From assembly GCF_032464895.1 (NCBI RefSeq), contig NZ_JAWDIC010000001.1, positions 992,001-1,056,000 on the forward strand: a stretch of DNA of 64,000 nt, in the 5' to 3' direction. Each line of letters begins with the position of its first letter. Within the stretch, counting starts at the first letter, position 1. The notes below the pieces were generated by a model. That model searched no databases. It had not been told where the DNA came from and saw nothing but the letters and a program-made list of their open reading frames with translations. The position numbers and the translations under genes are program-made. Positions 54,626-63,198 of the stretch are shown here, piece by piece. Source of the stretch: Phycicoccus sp. M110.8. Its GTDB lineage: Bacteria; Actinomycetota; Actinomycetes; Actinomycetales; Dermatophilaceae.

Positions 54626-57600
54626 TCACCCGGTGCTGAAGACGATGTCGACCCAGTAGTTCGTGGCCTTGAACGAGTTGTTCGGGAACGTGCTGCTGGC
54701 ACCGTAGGCGTACACGCCGTTCCCGCCGCTCGCACCGTTCTTCAGCGCGTGCAGGGGTGGGTTGTCCACCCCTGCCGAGTTGAAGTACTGGCTGTCCTGG
54801 GAGTAACGGCCGACGGGCGCGAAGTACGACGCCACGTAGACGGTCCCGGCGGTGACGGCCACGGGTGTCGCGAAGCTCACCTGCTGCCAGCCCGAGGCGG
54901 TCTCACCGCTGAAGGTGGCCGAGGCCAGCTTCGTGCCGGTCGAGCTCCACAGGTTTCCGACGTGGGTGCCGGTGTTGGTCGAGCCCTTGTAGAAGCGGAT
55001 GCCGGTGACGAAGCCACTGACGTCCGACTTGAACTTCACCCCGACCTCGACCGAGGAGGTGTCGGTGGAGCTCGCCGTGCCCGGTGTCGCCGTGGCCGCC
55101 CAGATGGTGCAGGCGGTGCACGTCACCGACTTCGGCGTGACCGCGTTCGAGGCGGTCGACGCCGGCCCGGTGCCGACCGCGTTCGTCGCGGTGACGGTGA
55201 AGGTGTACGTGGTGCCGTTCGTCAGGCCGGTGACCGTCGCCGTGGTGGCAGGCGGGTTACCCGTCACCGTGGTCGGCGTCTGGGCGGTCGTGCCCACGTA
55301 CGGGGTGATCGTGTAGCTCGTGATCGCGCTGCCACCGTTGGACGGCACGCCCCAGCTCACCACCGCGCTCGCGTTGCCGGCGGTGGCCGTCACGCCCGTC
55401 GGGGCGCCCGGGGCCGTGGCGGCGGCGTTGCTGAACACCGCGTCGACCCAGTAGTTCGAGGCGTTGTACGAGTTGCTCGGGAAGATGCTCGTGCTGCCGT
55501 AGGCGTACACGCCGTTCCCGCCGTTCGTGCCGTCCTTGAGGGCGTGCAGCGGTGGGTTGTCCACCGCCGAGGCGAAGTAGCCGGAGTCGGCGGCGTAGTG
55601 GCCGACGGGCGCCAGGTAGGACACCACGTAGACGGTGCCCGCGGTGATGGTGACCGGCGTGGAGAAGTACGCCTGCTGCCAGCCCGAGGCTGTCTCGGAG
55701 GCGAACGTCGCCGACGCGAGCCTGGTCCCCGTGGAGCTCCACAGGTTGCCCACGTGGGTGCCCGTGTTGGCAGTGCTCTTCCAGAACCGGACACCGGTCA
55801 CGGTCCCGCCCACGTCGGAGGTGAACTTCACCCCGAGCTCGACCGAGGACGTGTCGCCCGAGTCGCCGTTCGCCGGCGTGGCAGAGCTCGACCAGATCGT
55901 GCAGGCGCTGCACGTCACCGGCGCGGGCGTCACGCTGTTCGAGGCGGCCGATGCCGGGCTCGTGCCGACGGAGTTCGTGGCCGTGACCTTGAACGTGTAT
56001 GCCGTGCCGTTGGTCAGGCCGCTCACGGCGGCCGACGTCTGGGGCGGGCTGCCGCTCACCGTCGTCGCCGTCTGGGCCGTCGTTCCGACGTACGGCGTGA
56101 CCGTGTAGGACGTGATGGGGCTGCCACCGTCGGCGGGCGCCGCCCACGTGACGGTGGCGCTCGAGTCACCGGCCGCCGCCGTCACACCGGTGGGTGCGGA
56201 CGGTGCGGTGGTGGCGGTCGTCGTGCTGAAGACGACGTCCACCCAGTAGTTCGACGAGTTGTAGGTGTTCGACGGGAAGGTGCTCGACCCGGCGTAGGCA
56301 TAGACGCCGTTCCCGCCGCTCGTCCCGTCCTTGAGCGCGTGCAGCGGCGCGTTGTCGACCGCGGCCGTGAAGTAGCCACCATCCAGGGCGTAGCCGCCCG
56401 CGGGGGCGAAGTACGACGCGACGTAGACGGTCCCGGCGGTGACCGCCACGGGGCTGGCGAAGCTGACCTGCTGCCAGCCGGAGGCGCTCTCGCCGGTGAA
56501 GGTGGCCGAGGCCAGCTTCGTGCCCGTCGAGGACCACAGCGAGCCGACGTGCGTGCCGGTGTTGCCGGAGCCCTTGTAGAAGCGCACGCCGGAGACGTAG
56601 CCGGAGACGTCGGAGGTGAACTTGACGCCCAGCTCCACCGACGACGTGTCGCTCGCGCTGCTGGTCGTCGGCGTCGCCGTCGACGGCCAGATGGTGCACG
56701 GCGTGCAGCTGGTCGGCGCGGCCGGGGTCACCGTGTTCGACGGCAGCGAGTCCGCGCTCGTGCCGAGGGAGTTCGTGGCGGTGACCGTGAAGGTGTACGC
56801 GGTCCCGTTCGTGAGCCCGGTGACCGTCGCGGTCGTCGCCGGCGGGGTGCCGGTGACCACGGTGGCGGCGAGGGTGGTGGACCCGACGTGCGGCGTCACG
56901 GTGTAGGCCGTGATGGCGCTGCCGCCGTCCGCGGGCGCGGTCCAGCTGACGGTCGCCGCGGCGTTCCCCGCCGTCGCCGTCACGCCGGTCGGCGCGCTCG
57001 GGACGGTGTTGCTGCTGGGCGTCACCGGTGCCGACGCGGCCGAGGCCGGGCCGGTCCCGATGGCGTTGGTGGCCGTCACCGTGAACGTGTACGTCGTGCC
57101 GTTGGTCAGTCCGGAGACGGTGCCGCTGGTGGCGGCCGGGGTGCCGGTCACCGTGGTGGTCGGCTGCGCCGTCGTGCCGACCCAGGGCGTGATCGTGTAC
57201 TGGGTGATCTGGCTCCCGCCGTCGGACGGCGCGGTCCAGGTCAGGCTCGCCGAGCCGTTGCCCGCCGTCGCCACGACGTTCGTGGGGGCCGACGGGGCGG
57301 TCGGGGCCTGTGGCGTGACCGACGCCGAGGCCGCGGACTGCGGACCGGTTCCCAGCGCGTTGGTGGCGGCGACCTTGAAGGTGTAGGCAGTCCCGTTGCT
57401 GAGCCCGGTCACCGTGGCCGTCGTCGCCGGCGGGGTGCCGGTGACCGTGGTGGGGGTGAGCGCGGTCGTGCCGACGTACGGCGTCACCGTGTAGCTCGTG
57501 ATCGGGCTGCCGCCGTCGGCCGGCGCGGTCCAGGTGACCGTGGCCGTACCGTTGCCCGCGGTGGCGCCGACGCCGGTCGGCGCGCCGGGCACGCTCGCGG

Positions 57601-60600
57601 TGACCGTCGCGAACACCGGGTCGACGTAGTAGCCCTCCGAGTTGAACGTGTTGGTGGGGAAGGTCATCGACGAGCCGTAGATGTAGACACCGTTCCCGCC
57701 GCTGACGCCGTCCCGCAGGGCGTGCAGCGGGGGGTTGTCCACGCCGGAGGCGGCGAAGTACCCGGTGTCGGCCGCGTAGTGGCCCGCGGGGGCGAACAGC
57801 ACGGCGACGTAGACCGTGCCGGCCGTGATGGAGACGGGGGTGGAGAAGTTGACCTGCTGCCAGCCCGACGCCGTCTCGCTGGTGAAGGTGGCCGACGCCA
57901 GCCTGGTGCCGGAGAGGGTGTAGAGACCGCCGACGTGCGTGCCGGTTCCGGTCGGGCCCTTGTAGAACCGGATGCCCTGGACCTGGCCGTTCACGTCGGA
58001 CGTGAACTTGGTGCCGAGGGAGATCGAGCCGGTGTCGCCCTCGTCGAGGACGTTCGGCACGGTCGTCGGCGTCCAGATGGTGCACGGGTTGCACACCACG
58101 GGCGACGGCGTGACCGCGTTGGAGGCTGTCGACGCCGGCCCGGTCCCGACGGCGTTCGTGGCCGAGACCGTGAACGTGTAGGTCGTCCCGTTGGTCAGGC
58201 CCTGGATCGTGGCGCTGGCGTCAGCGGAGCCGCCAGGGACCGTGGTGGGCGTCTGCGCAGTCGTCCCGATGTACGGCGTGACGGTGTACGAGGTGATCGC
58301 GCTGCCGCCGTCGGACGGGATCGTCCAGCTCACCTGCGCCGAGGCGTTGCCGGGCGTGGCCGTGACGGACGTCGGCGCGCCGGGTGCCGTGGCCGGCCCG
58401 GTGTTCGGCGTGAACATCACGTCGACCCAGTAGTTCGTCGCGGTCGCCCCCGCGGAGGGGAATCCGGCGCCGCTGCGGGACAGGCCGTTCAGCGTCCCGT
58501 TGACGTTGCGCAGGGCGTGCAGCGGCGGGCTGTCGACCGAGCTGTACGTGTACGGGGTCGGTGAGGGGTTCGGATAGAAGTACGCGTCGTCGCGCGCCGT
58601 GTGCCCGACGGGGGCGTAGTACGACGCCACGTAGACGCTGTTCGCGTTGACCTGGACCGGCGAGGAGAACGTCACCTGCTGCCAGCCGGTAGAGCTCTCG
58701 TTCGTGAATGTGGCGGAGGCCAGCTTCGTCCCCGACGACGTCCACAGGCTCCCGACGTGCGTGCCGGTGTTCGCGCTCGACTTGTAGAAGCGCACGCCGG
58801 TGACGTAGCCGGACACGTCCGACTTGAACTGCATGCCGACCTCGGTCGCGCTGCCACTGCCGGAGTCCGCCTTCGTGGGCGTGGCACCGGTACCCCAGAC
58901 GGAGCACGTGCAGCCGACGTTGAGGACGACTCCTGGCTTGGGCGTCTCGAGGTTGCCGCTGTCGTCGACGGCCCGCGAGCGCAGCGTCGTGCTGGGGCTC
59001 CCGTGGGCGTTCCAGGTGTACGACCAGCTCGTCGTGCCCGTCGCCGGGTGCCAGGTGGCACCGTTGTCGGTGGACACCTCGACACCCGCGACGACACCAC
59101 CGGTGTCGCTGGCCGTACCGCTGATGGTGACCTTGCCACCGTCACCGACCGTGGTGGAGGACGACGGCGAGGTGATGGTCGAGGTGGGCGCCGTCGTGTC
59201 CGTCGACGGGGTCGCGGCCACCAGCCCGCTCAGCAGGGCCCACGGCTGGGCCCCCATGTCGCCCAGCAGGTTGACGGTGGCCTGGCGCATGTTACGGTCC
59301 GGCGTGAGCACCGGGTCGGCCAGGCCCCACGACCACTGCACGGTGCCCGCGCCGAAGACCAGCGCGCCGCTGCTCGCCCGGTACAGGGTCATGTTGTGGG
59401 TCGCGGTCCCGGGGCTCTGGGTGCTGCTGCCGTAGTCGGTGAAGATCTCGGCACTCGTCGAGGTGGTGGAGGAGAGACGGAAGGCCCCGGCTGGCCGGAA
59501 GCCGTTGTCCGGGTCGGAGTCCCACTCGTAGCCGAGGGTGCCGAGCCCGGACCCCAGGGTGGTCGTCTGGCCGCTCGTGAGGTTGGCGACGTCGGTGTTC
59601 CGCCAGAAGCGCAGCTTGGAGTACGTCGACGGGACCCGGATGTCGATGGTGCCCGAGTTGACCAGGAACAGCTGCCCGGTGAGCGCGTTCTGGGGGCGTC
59701 CGCCGTTGGCCGGCGGGCTGTAACGCGGGTCCTCCCACGTGCCGGTCCACTCGACCGGGTCCACCTGGCCGTCGTAGTGGGTGTCCTTGTAGCAGACCAG
59801 GGTCCGGCCGGCCGTGTTCGTGCCGTCGAAGCTGGCCTCGAAGCGCGTCTTCCAGAAGACCTCGTTGCCCGAGAAGAAGGCCAGGTTCACGCCGGCGTCA
59901 CGCGCGGCCTCGACGTTGGCCCGCTGGATGCCCGACCAGTACTCGTCGTGCCCCGTGGACATGAAGACCTTGTGGTTCTGGATCAGGGTGCGCGCCCCTG
60001 TCGTCGACATGTCGACCCCGGTCGTGTACGAGACGTCGTACCCGTTCGCCTCCAGGAAGCGGATCATCGGGTACTCGCTGTACATCAGCCAGCTCCGGCC
60101 GCCCTGGTCGTCCTCGGCCGTGTGGAACGGGCGGTTGTACGACACCTTCGAGGCGCCCTTGTAGACCGCGGGGCTGCCCGGCGGGCAGTTGGTGAGCGTG
60201 CACTGGTAGAGGCTGTTGCCGCCGTAGGTGTTGTACGCCTGCCACGTCTCGTCGGACGTCTGGAACAGGACGTCGGAGTGGCTCGCGTCGTTGCGGACGA
60301 CGAAGACGATGTGGCTCGACCCCTTGCCGTCGTCCCGGATGAGGTGCGCGATGTACACGCCGGAGACGGCGGTGTTCGGGACGGTCCACGAGCCCGACAC
60401 GGCCCAGTTGCCGCAGTCGAACATCCCCGTTCCGTCCTGCACCGTCAGGCAGTTCGGCTGGCTCTGCGGCTGGGCCGCGGAGGGAGCGATGCCGGCGACC
60501 AGCTTCCGGGCGCCGTTGCCCTGGTAGTAGCCCATCCGCAGGATGTCGAAGTGGTACGGGTTGGCGGACTTCACCTTGAACTGGACGGTGTCACCCGGCT

Positions 60601-60883
60601 GGACGCTCATCTGCGTCGCGAAGCCCTGGATGGTGGCGTCGCCCGCCCCCGTGATCTGCCAGTCGGAGGTCGGCGTCCCGGTCTTGCTGTTCTCGCAGGC
60701 GATCGCGTTGACCACGGGCGGTCCGCAGGGGTCCGCGGCCGATGCCGTCGAGGCACCGATGACCTGCAGCGGCGCGAGGATCGTCGTGGCGACCGCAACG
60801 GCCACGCCAAGGGCGAGGCGGCCGAGGCGGCCACGCCCCGCAGAGCCTCCCGAGGGTCCAGGGGATGCTGACGACGCGCTCAT
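54626..60883 (-). CDS. Giant secreted modular protein: dimethylformamidase-like domain, Ig-like domain, five DUF4082 and six fibronectin III domains
   Basis: A 2085-residue exported protein. Signal peptide 1-49 (basic start, then LGVAVAVATTILAPL). Residues about 55-545 resemble the beta-subunit C-terminal domain of N,N-dimethylformamidase (FHTAEDDQGG, STGHDEYWSG, FSGNEVFWK); 565-650 is Ig-like. Then DUF4082 modules at about 658-828, 929-1094, 1391-1557, 1657-1820 and 1922-2085, with fibronectin III units between (one, three, one, one). Modules two to five open with CxxCTIW. No LPxTG or anchor, so it is released or held by its repeats. Thr/Ser/Gly-rich, unlike its neighbours. It lies within the polysaccharide locus, so it may bind or cut the glycan; the reaction is unknown. 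Confidence 0.82.
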   Translation of the reverse strand: MSASSASPGPSGGSAGRGRLGRLALGVAVAVATTILAPLQVIGASTASAADPCGPPVVNAIACENSKTGTPTSDWQITGAGDATIQGFATQMSVQPGDTVQFKVKSANPYHFDILRMGYYQGNGARKLVAGIAPSAAQPQSQPNCLTVQDGTGMFDCGNWAVSGSWTVPNTAVSGVYIAHLIRDDGKGSSHIVFVVRNDASHSDVLFQTSDETWQAYNTYGGNSLYQCTLTNCPPGSPAVYKGASKVSYNRPFHTAEDDQGGRSWLMYSEYPMIRFLEANGYDVSYTTGVDMSTTGARTLIQNHKVFMSTGHDEYWSGIQRANVEAARDAGVNLAFFSGNEVFWKTRFEASFDGTNTAGRTLVCYKDTHYDGQVDPVEWTGTWEDPRYSPPANGGRPQNALTGQLFLVNSGTIDIRVPSTYSKLRFWRNTDVANLTSGQTTTLGSGLGTLGYEWDSDPDNGFRPAGAFRLSSTTSTSAEIFTDYGSSTQSPGTATHNMTLYRASSGALVFGAGTVQWSWGLADPVLTPDRNMRQATVNLLGDMGAQPWALLSGLVAATPSTDTTAPTSTITSPSSSTTVGDGGKVTISGTASDTGGVVAGVEVSTDNGATWHPATGTTSWSYTWNAHGSPSTTLRSRAVDDSGNLETPKPGVVLNVGCTCSVWGTGATPTKADSGSGSATEVGMQFKSDVSGYVTGVRFYKSSANTGTHVGSLWTSSGTKLASATFTNESSTGWQQVTFSSPVQVNANSVYVASYYAPVGHTARDDAYFYPNPSPTPYTYSSVDSPPLHALRNVNGTLNGLSRSGAGFPSAGATATNYWVDVMFTPNTGPATAPGAPTSVTATPGNASAQVSWTIPSDGGSAITSYTVTPYIGTTAQTPTTVPGGSADASATIQGLTNGTTYTFTVSATNAVGTGPASTASNAVTPSPVVCNPCTIWTPTTVPNVLDEGDTGSISLGTKFTSDVNGQVQGIRFYKGPTGTGTHVGGLYTLSGTRLASATFTSETASGWQQVNFSTPVSITAGTVYVAVLFAPAGHYAADTGYFAASGVDNPPLHALRDGVSGGNGVYIYGSSMTFPTNTFNSEGYYVDPVFATVTASVPGAPTGVGATAGNGTATVTWTAPADGGSPITSYTVTPYVGTTALTPTTVTGTPPATTATVTGLSNGTAYTFKVAATNALGTGPQSAASASVTPQAPTAPSAPTNVVATAGNGSASLTWTAPSDGGSQITQYTITPWVGTTAQPTTTVTGTPAATSGTVSGLTNGTTYTFTVTATNAIGTGPASAASAPVTPSSNTVPSAPTGVTATAGNAAATVSWTAPADGGSAITAYTVTPHVGSTTLAATVVTGTPPATTATVTGLTNGTAYTFTVTATNSLGTSADSLPSNTVTPAAPTSCTPCTIWPSTATPTTSSASDTSSVELGVKFTSDVSGYVSGVRFYKGSGNTGTHVGSLWSSTGTKLASATFTGESASGWQQVSFASPVAVTAGTVYVASYFAPAGGYALDGGYFTAAVDNAPLHALKDGTSGGNGVYAYAGSSTFPSNTYNSSNYWVDVVFSTTTATTAPSAPTGVTAAAGDSSATVTWAAPADGGSPITSYTVTPYVGTTAQTATTVSGSPPQTSAAVSGLTNGTAYTFKVTATNSVGTSPASAASNSVTPAPVTCSACTIWSSSATPANGDSGDTSSVELGVKFTSDVGGTVTGVRFWKSTANTGTHVGNLWSSTGTRLASATFASETASGWQQAYFSTPVTITAGTVYVVSYLAPVGHYAADSGYFASAVDNPPLHALKDGTNGGNGVYAYGSTSIFPSNSYNASNYWVDAVFSNAAATAPGAPTGVTATAGNASAVVSWGVPSNGGSAITSYTITPYVGTTAQTPTTVTGNPPATTATVTGLTNGTTYTFTVTATNAVGTGPASTASNAVTPKSVTCTACTIWAATATPGTASSTDTSSVEVGVKFKSDVSGFVTGIRFYKGSTNTGTHVGNLWSSTGTKLASATFSGETASGWQQVSFATPVAVTAGTVYVASYFAPVGRYSQDSQYFNSAGVDNPPLHALKNGASGGNGVYAYGASSTFPNNSFKATNYWVDIVFSTG
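54629..58912 (-). repeat. DUF4082 / fibronectin III repeat region inside the giant gene
   Basis: Approximate spans: DUF4082 58400-58912, 57603-58098, 56215-56712, 55425-55913, 54629-55118; fibronectin III 58100-58400, 57310-57600, 57020-57310, 56715-57015, 55920-56215, 55120-55425. Units share long DNA identities (for example around the YWVDVVFS and TNGTTYTFTVTATN codons), so copy number could change by recombination and short-read assembly could collapse it. Confidence 0.75.
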
Positions 60884-60957
60884 CGGTGGGACCTTCCGAC
60901 AGGTGGGACGACGGCTGACCGGTGGTCAGCCGTGACGGACGACGATGTGGTGGGGGC

Positions 60958-61959
60958 TCACGAGGCCCCGGCCTTGAGGGCGCGCCCCGCGGCGACCTCC
61001 GCGCGCTGCGGACGCCACCACTCGACGAGCTCGCGCAGGCCGTCCTCGAGCCCGACCTCGGCGGTGAACCCGAGGTCCTGGCGGGCCGCGGTCGTGTCGG
61101 CCAGGCGGCGCGTGACGCCGTTGACCGCGCGGTCCGGGCCGTGCTCGACGGACAGGTCGGAGTCCATGGCGCGCAGCAGCGCCTCGGCGAGGCCCAGCAG
61201 GCTCGTCTCGGTGCCGCTGGCGATGTTGTAGACGCCGTCCACGACGTCGCTGCTCGCGGCCAGGAGGTTGGCCCGGGCGATGTCGCGGGTGAAGACGAAG
61301 TCCATCGTCTGCCGGCCGTCGCCGAAGATGAGGGGCGGCTCGCCATCGGCGATCCGCTCCATCCAGCGCACGAGCACCTCGGTATAGAGCCCGTGCACGT
61401 CCATCCGGGGGCCGTAGACGTTGAAGTAGCGCAGCCCGACGTGGTTGAGGCCGTACATCGCCCGGAAGCTGCGGGCCATGCCCTCGTTGAACGACTTGGC
61501 CGCGCCGTAGAACGTGTCGTTGTTGTGGTGGTGGTGCCGCTCCCCGGTCGGGAACTCCTCCGCCAGGCCGTAGACCGACGCCGACGAGGCGTACACGAGC
61601 TTGTCCACCTTGGCGCGGGCGCAGGCCTCGAGCACGGTGAAGGTGCCGTCGACGAGCACCTCGAGCGCGAGCCGGGGCTCCTCGGCGCACTGGGTGATCC
61701 GGATCGCCGCCTGGTGGAACACCAGGTCCTTGCCACGGGTCACGTCGTGCACCAGGTCGCGGTCGCGCAGGTCTCCCTCGACGAGGGTGACCCGGCCGCC
61801 GGCGAGCGCGTCGGCCAGGTTCTCCCGCCGGCCACGCACCAGGTTGTCGAGGACGTCGACGTGGGCGACGCCGGCCTCGAGCAGCTGGTCGACGATGGTC
61901 GAGCCGATCGTCCCCGCACCGCCGGTCACCAGGACCGTGGCGCCCTCGAGCGCGGTCAT
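60958..61959 (-). CDS. NAD-dependent nucleotide-sugar epimerase (GalE/WbpP-like)
   Basis: A 333-residue extended SDR. TGGAGTIGS (12-20) binds NAD; SSASVYG (125-131) and Tyr151-GAA-Lys155 complete the active site; YFNVYGPRMDVHGLYTEV and DFVFTRDIARANL are standard. A natural run of four His (142-145, RHHHHNND) precedes the tyrosine. It is probably a UDP-hexose or UDP-HexNAc 4-epimerase. ATG at 61959 overlaps the upstream oxidoreductase stop (ATGA); 74 bases downstream the giant protein begins. Confidence 0.84.
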   Translation of the reverse strand: MTALEGATVLVTGGAGTIGSTIVDQLLEAGVAHVDVLDNLVRGRRENLADALAGGRVTLVEGDLRDRDLVHDVTRGKDLVFHQAAIRITQCAEEPRLALEVLVDGTFTVLEACARAKVDKLVYASSASVYGLAEEFPTGERHHHHNNDTFYGAAKSFNEGMARSFRAMYGLNHVGLRYFNVYGPRMDVHGLYTEVLVRWMERIADGEPPLIFGDGRQTMDFVFTRDIARANLLAASSDVVDGVYNIASGTETSLLGLAEALLRAMDSDLSVEHGPDRAVNGVTRRLADTTAARQDLGFTAEVGLEDGLRELVEWWRPQRAEVAAGRALKAGAS

Positions 61960-63053
61960 CGCCCGGCTCCCGCCGCCACGAGGCCCCGCTGGGGCTGCAG
62001 GCCGGCGTGGCCGAGCGGCATACCCACTGCGGCCATGGCACCGGCACGGCGCTGGCTCTCCGTCGCGGCCTCGAGCACGGACAGCACGCGCAGGCCGGCC
62101 CACCCGTCGGTGGCGGGGGCGCGGCCCTCGGTGATGGCGGCCGCGAACTCGGCCGCCATGAGCCCCAGGGCCTCCCGCTCGGGGAGCGCCGGTGCGTGCA
62201 TGTCGCCCAGCCGGTAGTTGACGTTCACGAGCCGCTTCTCCGCGGTGTCCGCACCGTCGGAGGTCAGGTCGAGGTCGACGCCGCGGTCGTAGACGGACAG
62301 CCGCTGCTGCGGGTTGAGGTCGTCCCAGACCACGGTCCGGCGGCTGCCGCCGATGACCATGTGCCGGATCTTGGTGGGGCTGAGCCAGTTGACGTGCACG
62401 TTGGCGATGGCACCGCCGGGCAGCGGCATCGTCAGGTAGCCCAGGCAGGAGTGGCCGTTGCCGATCGGGTCGGCTCCACGGGCGGAGACCTCCAGCGGCG
62501 ACAGGCCCCCGGGGAGGACGAAGTCGAGGATGGACAGGTCGTGCGGGGCGAGGTCCCAGAAGACGTCGACGTCGGACCGCACGAGCCCGAGGTTGATCCG
62601 CACCGAGTCGACGAACAGGATGTCGCCGAGCTCGCCGCCCTGCACGAGCGCCCGCAGGTGCTGCACGGCGGGCGTGTAGCAGTAGGTGTGGTCGCACATG
62701 AGGACCAGGCCGAGCTCCTCCGCACGCGCGACCATCCGCTCGGCGTCGGCCCGGCTGGAGGCGATCGGCTTCTCGACCAGGACGTGCTTGCCGGCCTCGA
62801 GCGCGGCGAGCGCGATCGCGCAGTGCGTGTCCGCCGGTGTGGCCACGGCCACGGCGTCGACGTCGTCACGGGCGAGCAGCGCCTCGAGCGAGGTCTCGAT
62901 GTCGACCGTGCTGCGGGGACCGAGGACGGCCGCCGCACGCTGGGCGTCGAGGTCGCAGAGCGCGACGACCTCCCAGTCCGGGCTGGACCCGAAGTTCCGA
63001 ACCAGGTTCGGACCCCAGTACCCCGCCCCCACCACGGCCACGCGCAAGCTCAT
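61956..63053 (-). CDS. Gfo/Idh/MocA-family oxidoreductase
   Basis: A 365-residue NAD(P)-dependent sugar oxidoreductase. VVGAGYWGPNLVRNF is the Rossmann loop; VEKPIASS holds the catalytic-site Lys of the family, and the C-terminal domain has HVNWLSPTKIRHMVIGG. Together with a DegT aminotransferase and an acetyltransferase such proteins make 3-amino uronic acids (WlbA/WbpB series), so it may oxidise C3 of a nucleotide-uronic acid; this is inference. ATG at 63053; a small hairpin GGGGCC-CGTAC-GGCCCC (63072-63088) lies in its leader. Confidence 0.82.
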   Translation of the reverse strand: MSLRVAVVGAGYWGPNLVRNFGSSPDWEVVALCDLDAQRAAAVLGPRSTVDIETSLEALLARDDVDAVAVATPADTHCAIALAALEAGKHVLVEKPIASSRADAERMVARAEELGLVLMCDHTYCYTPAVQHLRALVQGGELGDILFVDSVRINLGLVRSDVDVFWDLAPHDLSILDFVLPGGLSPLEVSARGADPIGNGHSCLGYLTMPLPGGAIANVHVNWLSPTKIRHMVIGGSRRTVVWDDLNPQQRLSVYDRGVDLDLTSDGADTAEKRLVNVNYRLGDMHAPALPEREALGLMAAEFAAAITEGRAPATDGWAGLRVLSVLEAATESQRRAGAMAAVGMPLGHAGLQPQRGLVAAGAGR

Positions 63054-63198
63054 CGGACATCCCCTCTCGACGGGGCCCGTACGGCCCCTCTGACGGGAAT
63101 CGTCGCCGTCACCGCGACACGGCGCCTCGGCTCTTTGCGGTAGGGCAGGGGTGCACCATCTGCACGGTGCGGACCGGCCGCCGACGACGGCCCGGCCA

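Noticed and set aside
54629-58912. CRISPR-like or tandem DNA repeat array
   Set aside because: The repetition is of protein domains (about 300-500 bases per unit) kept in one continuous reading frame; there are no short direct repeats with unique spacers.
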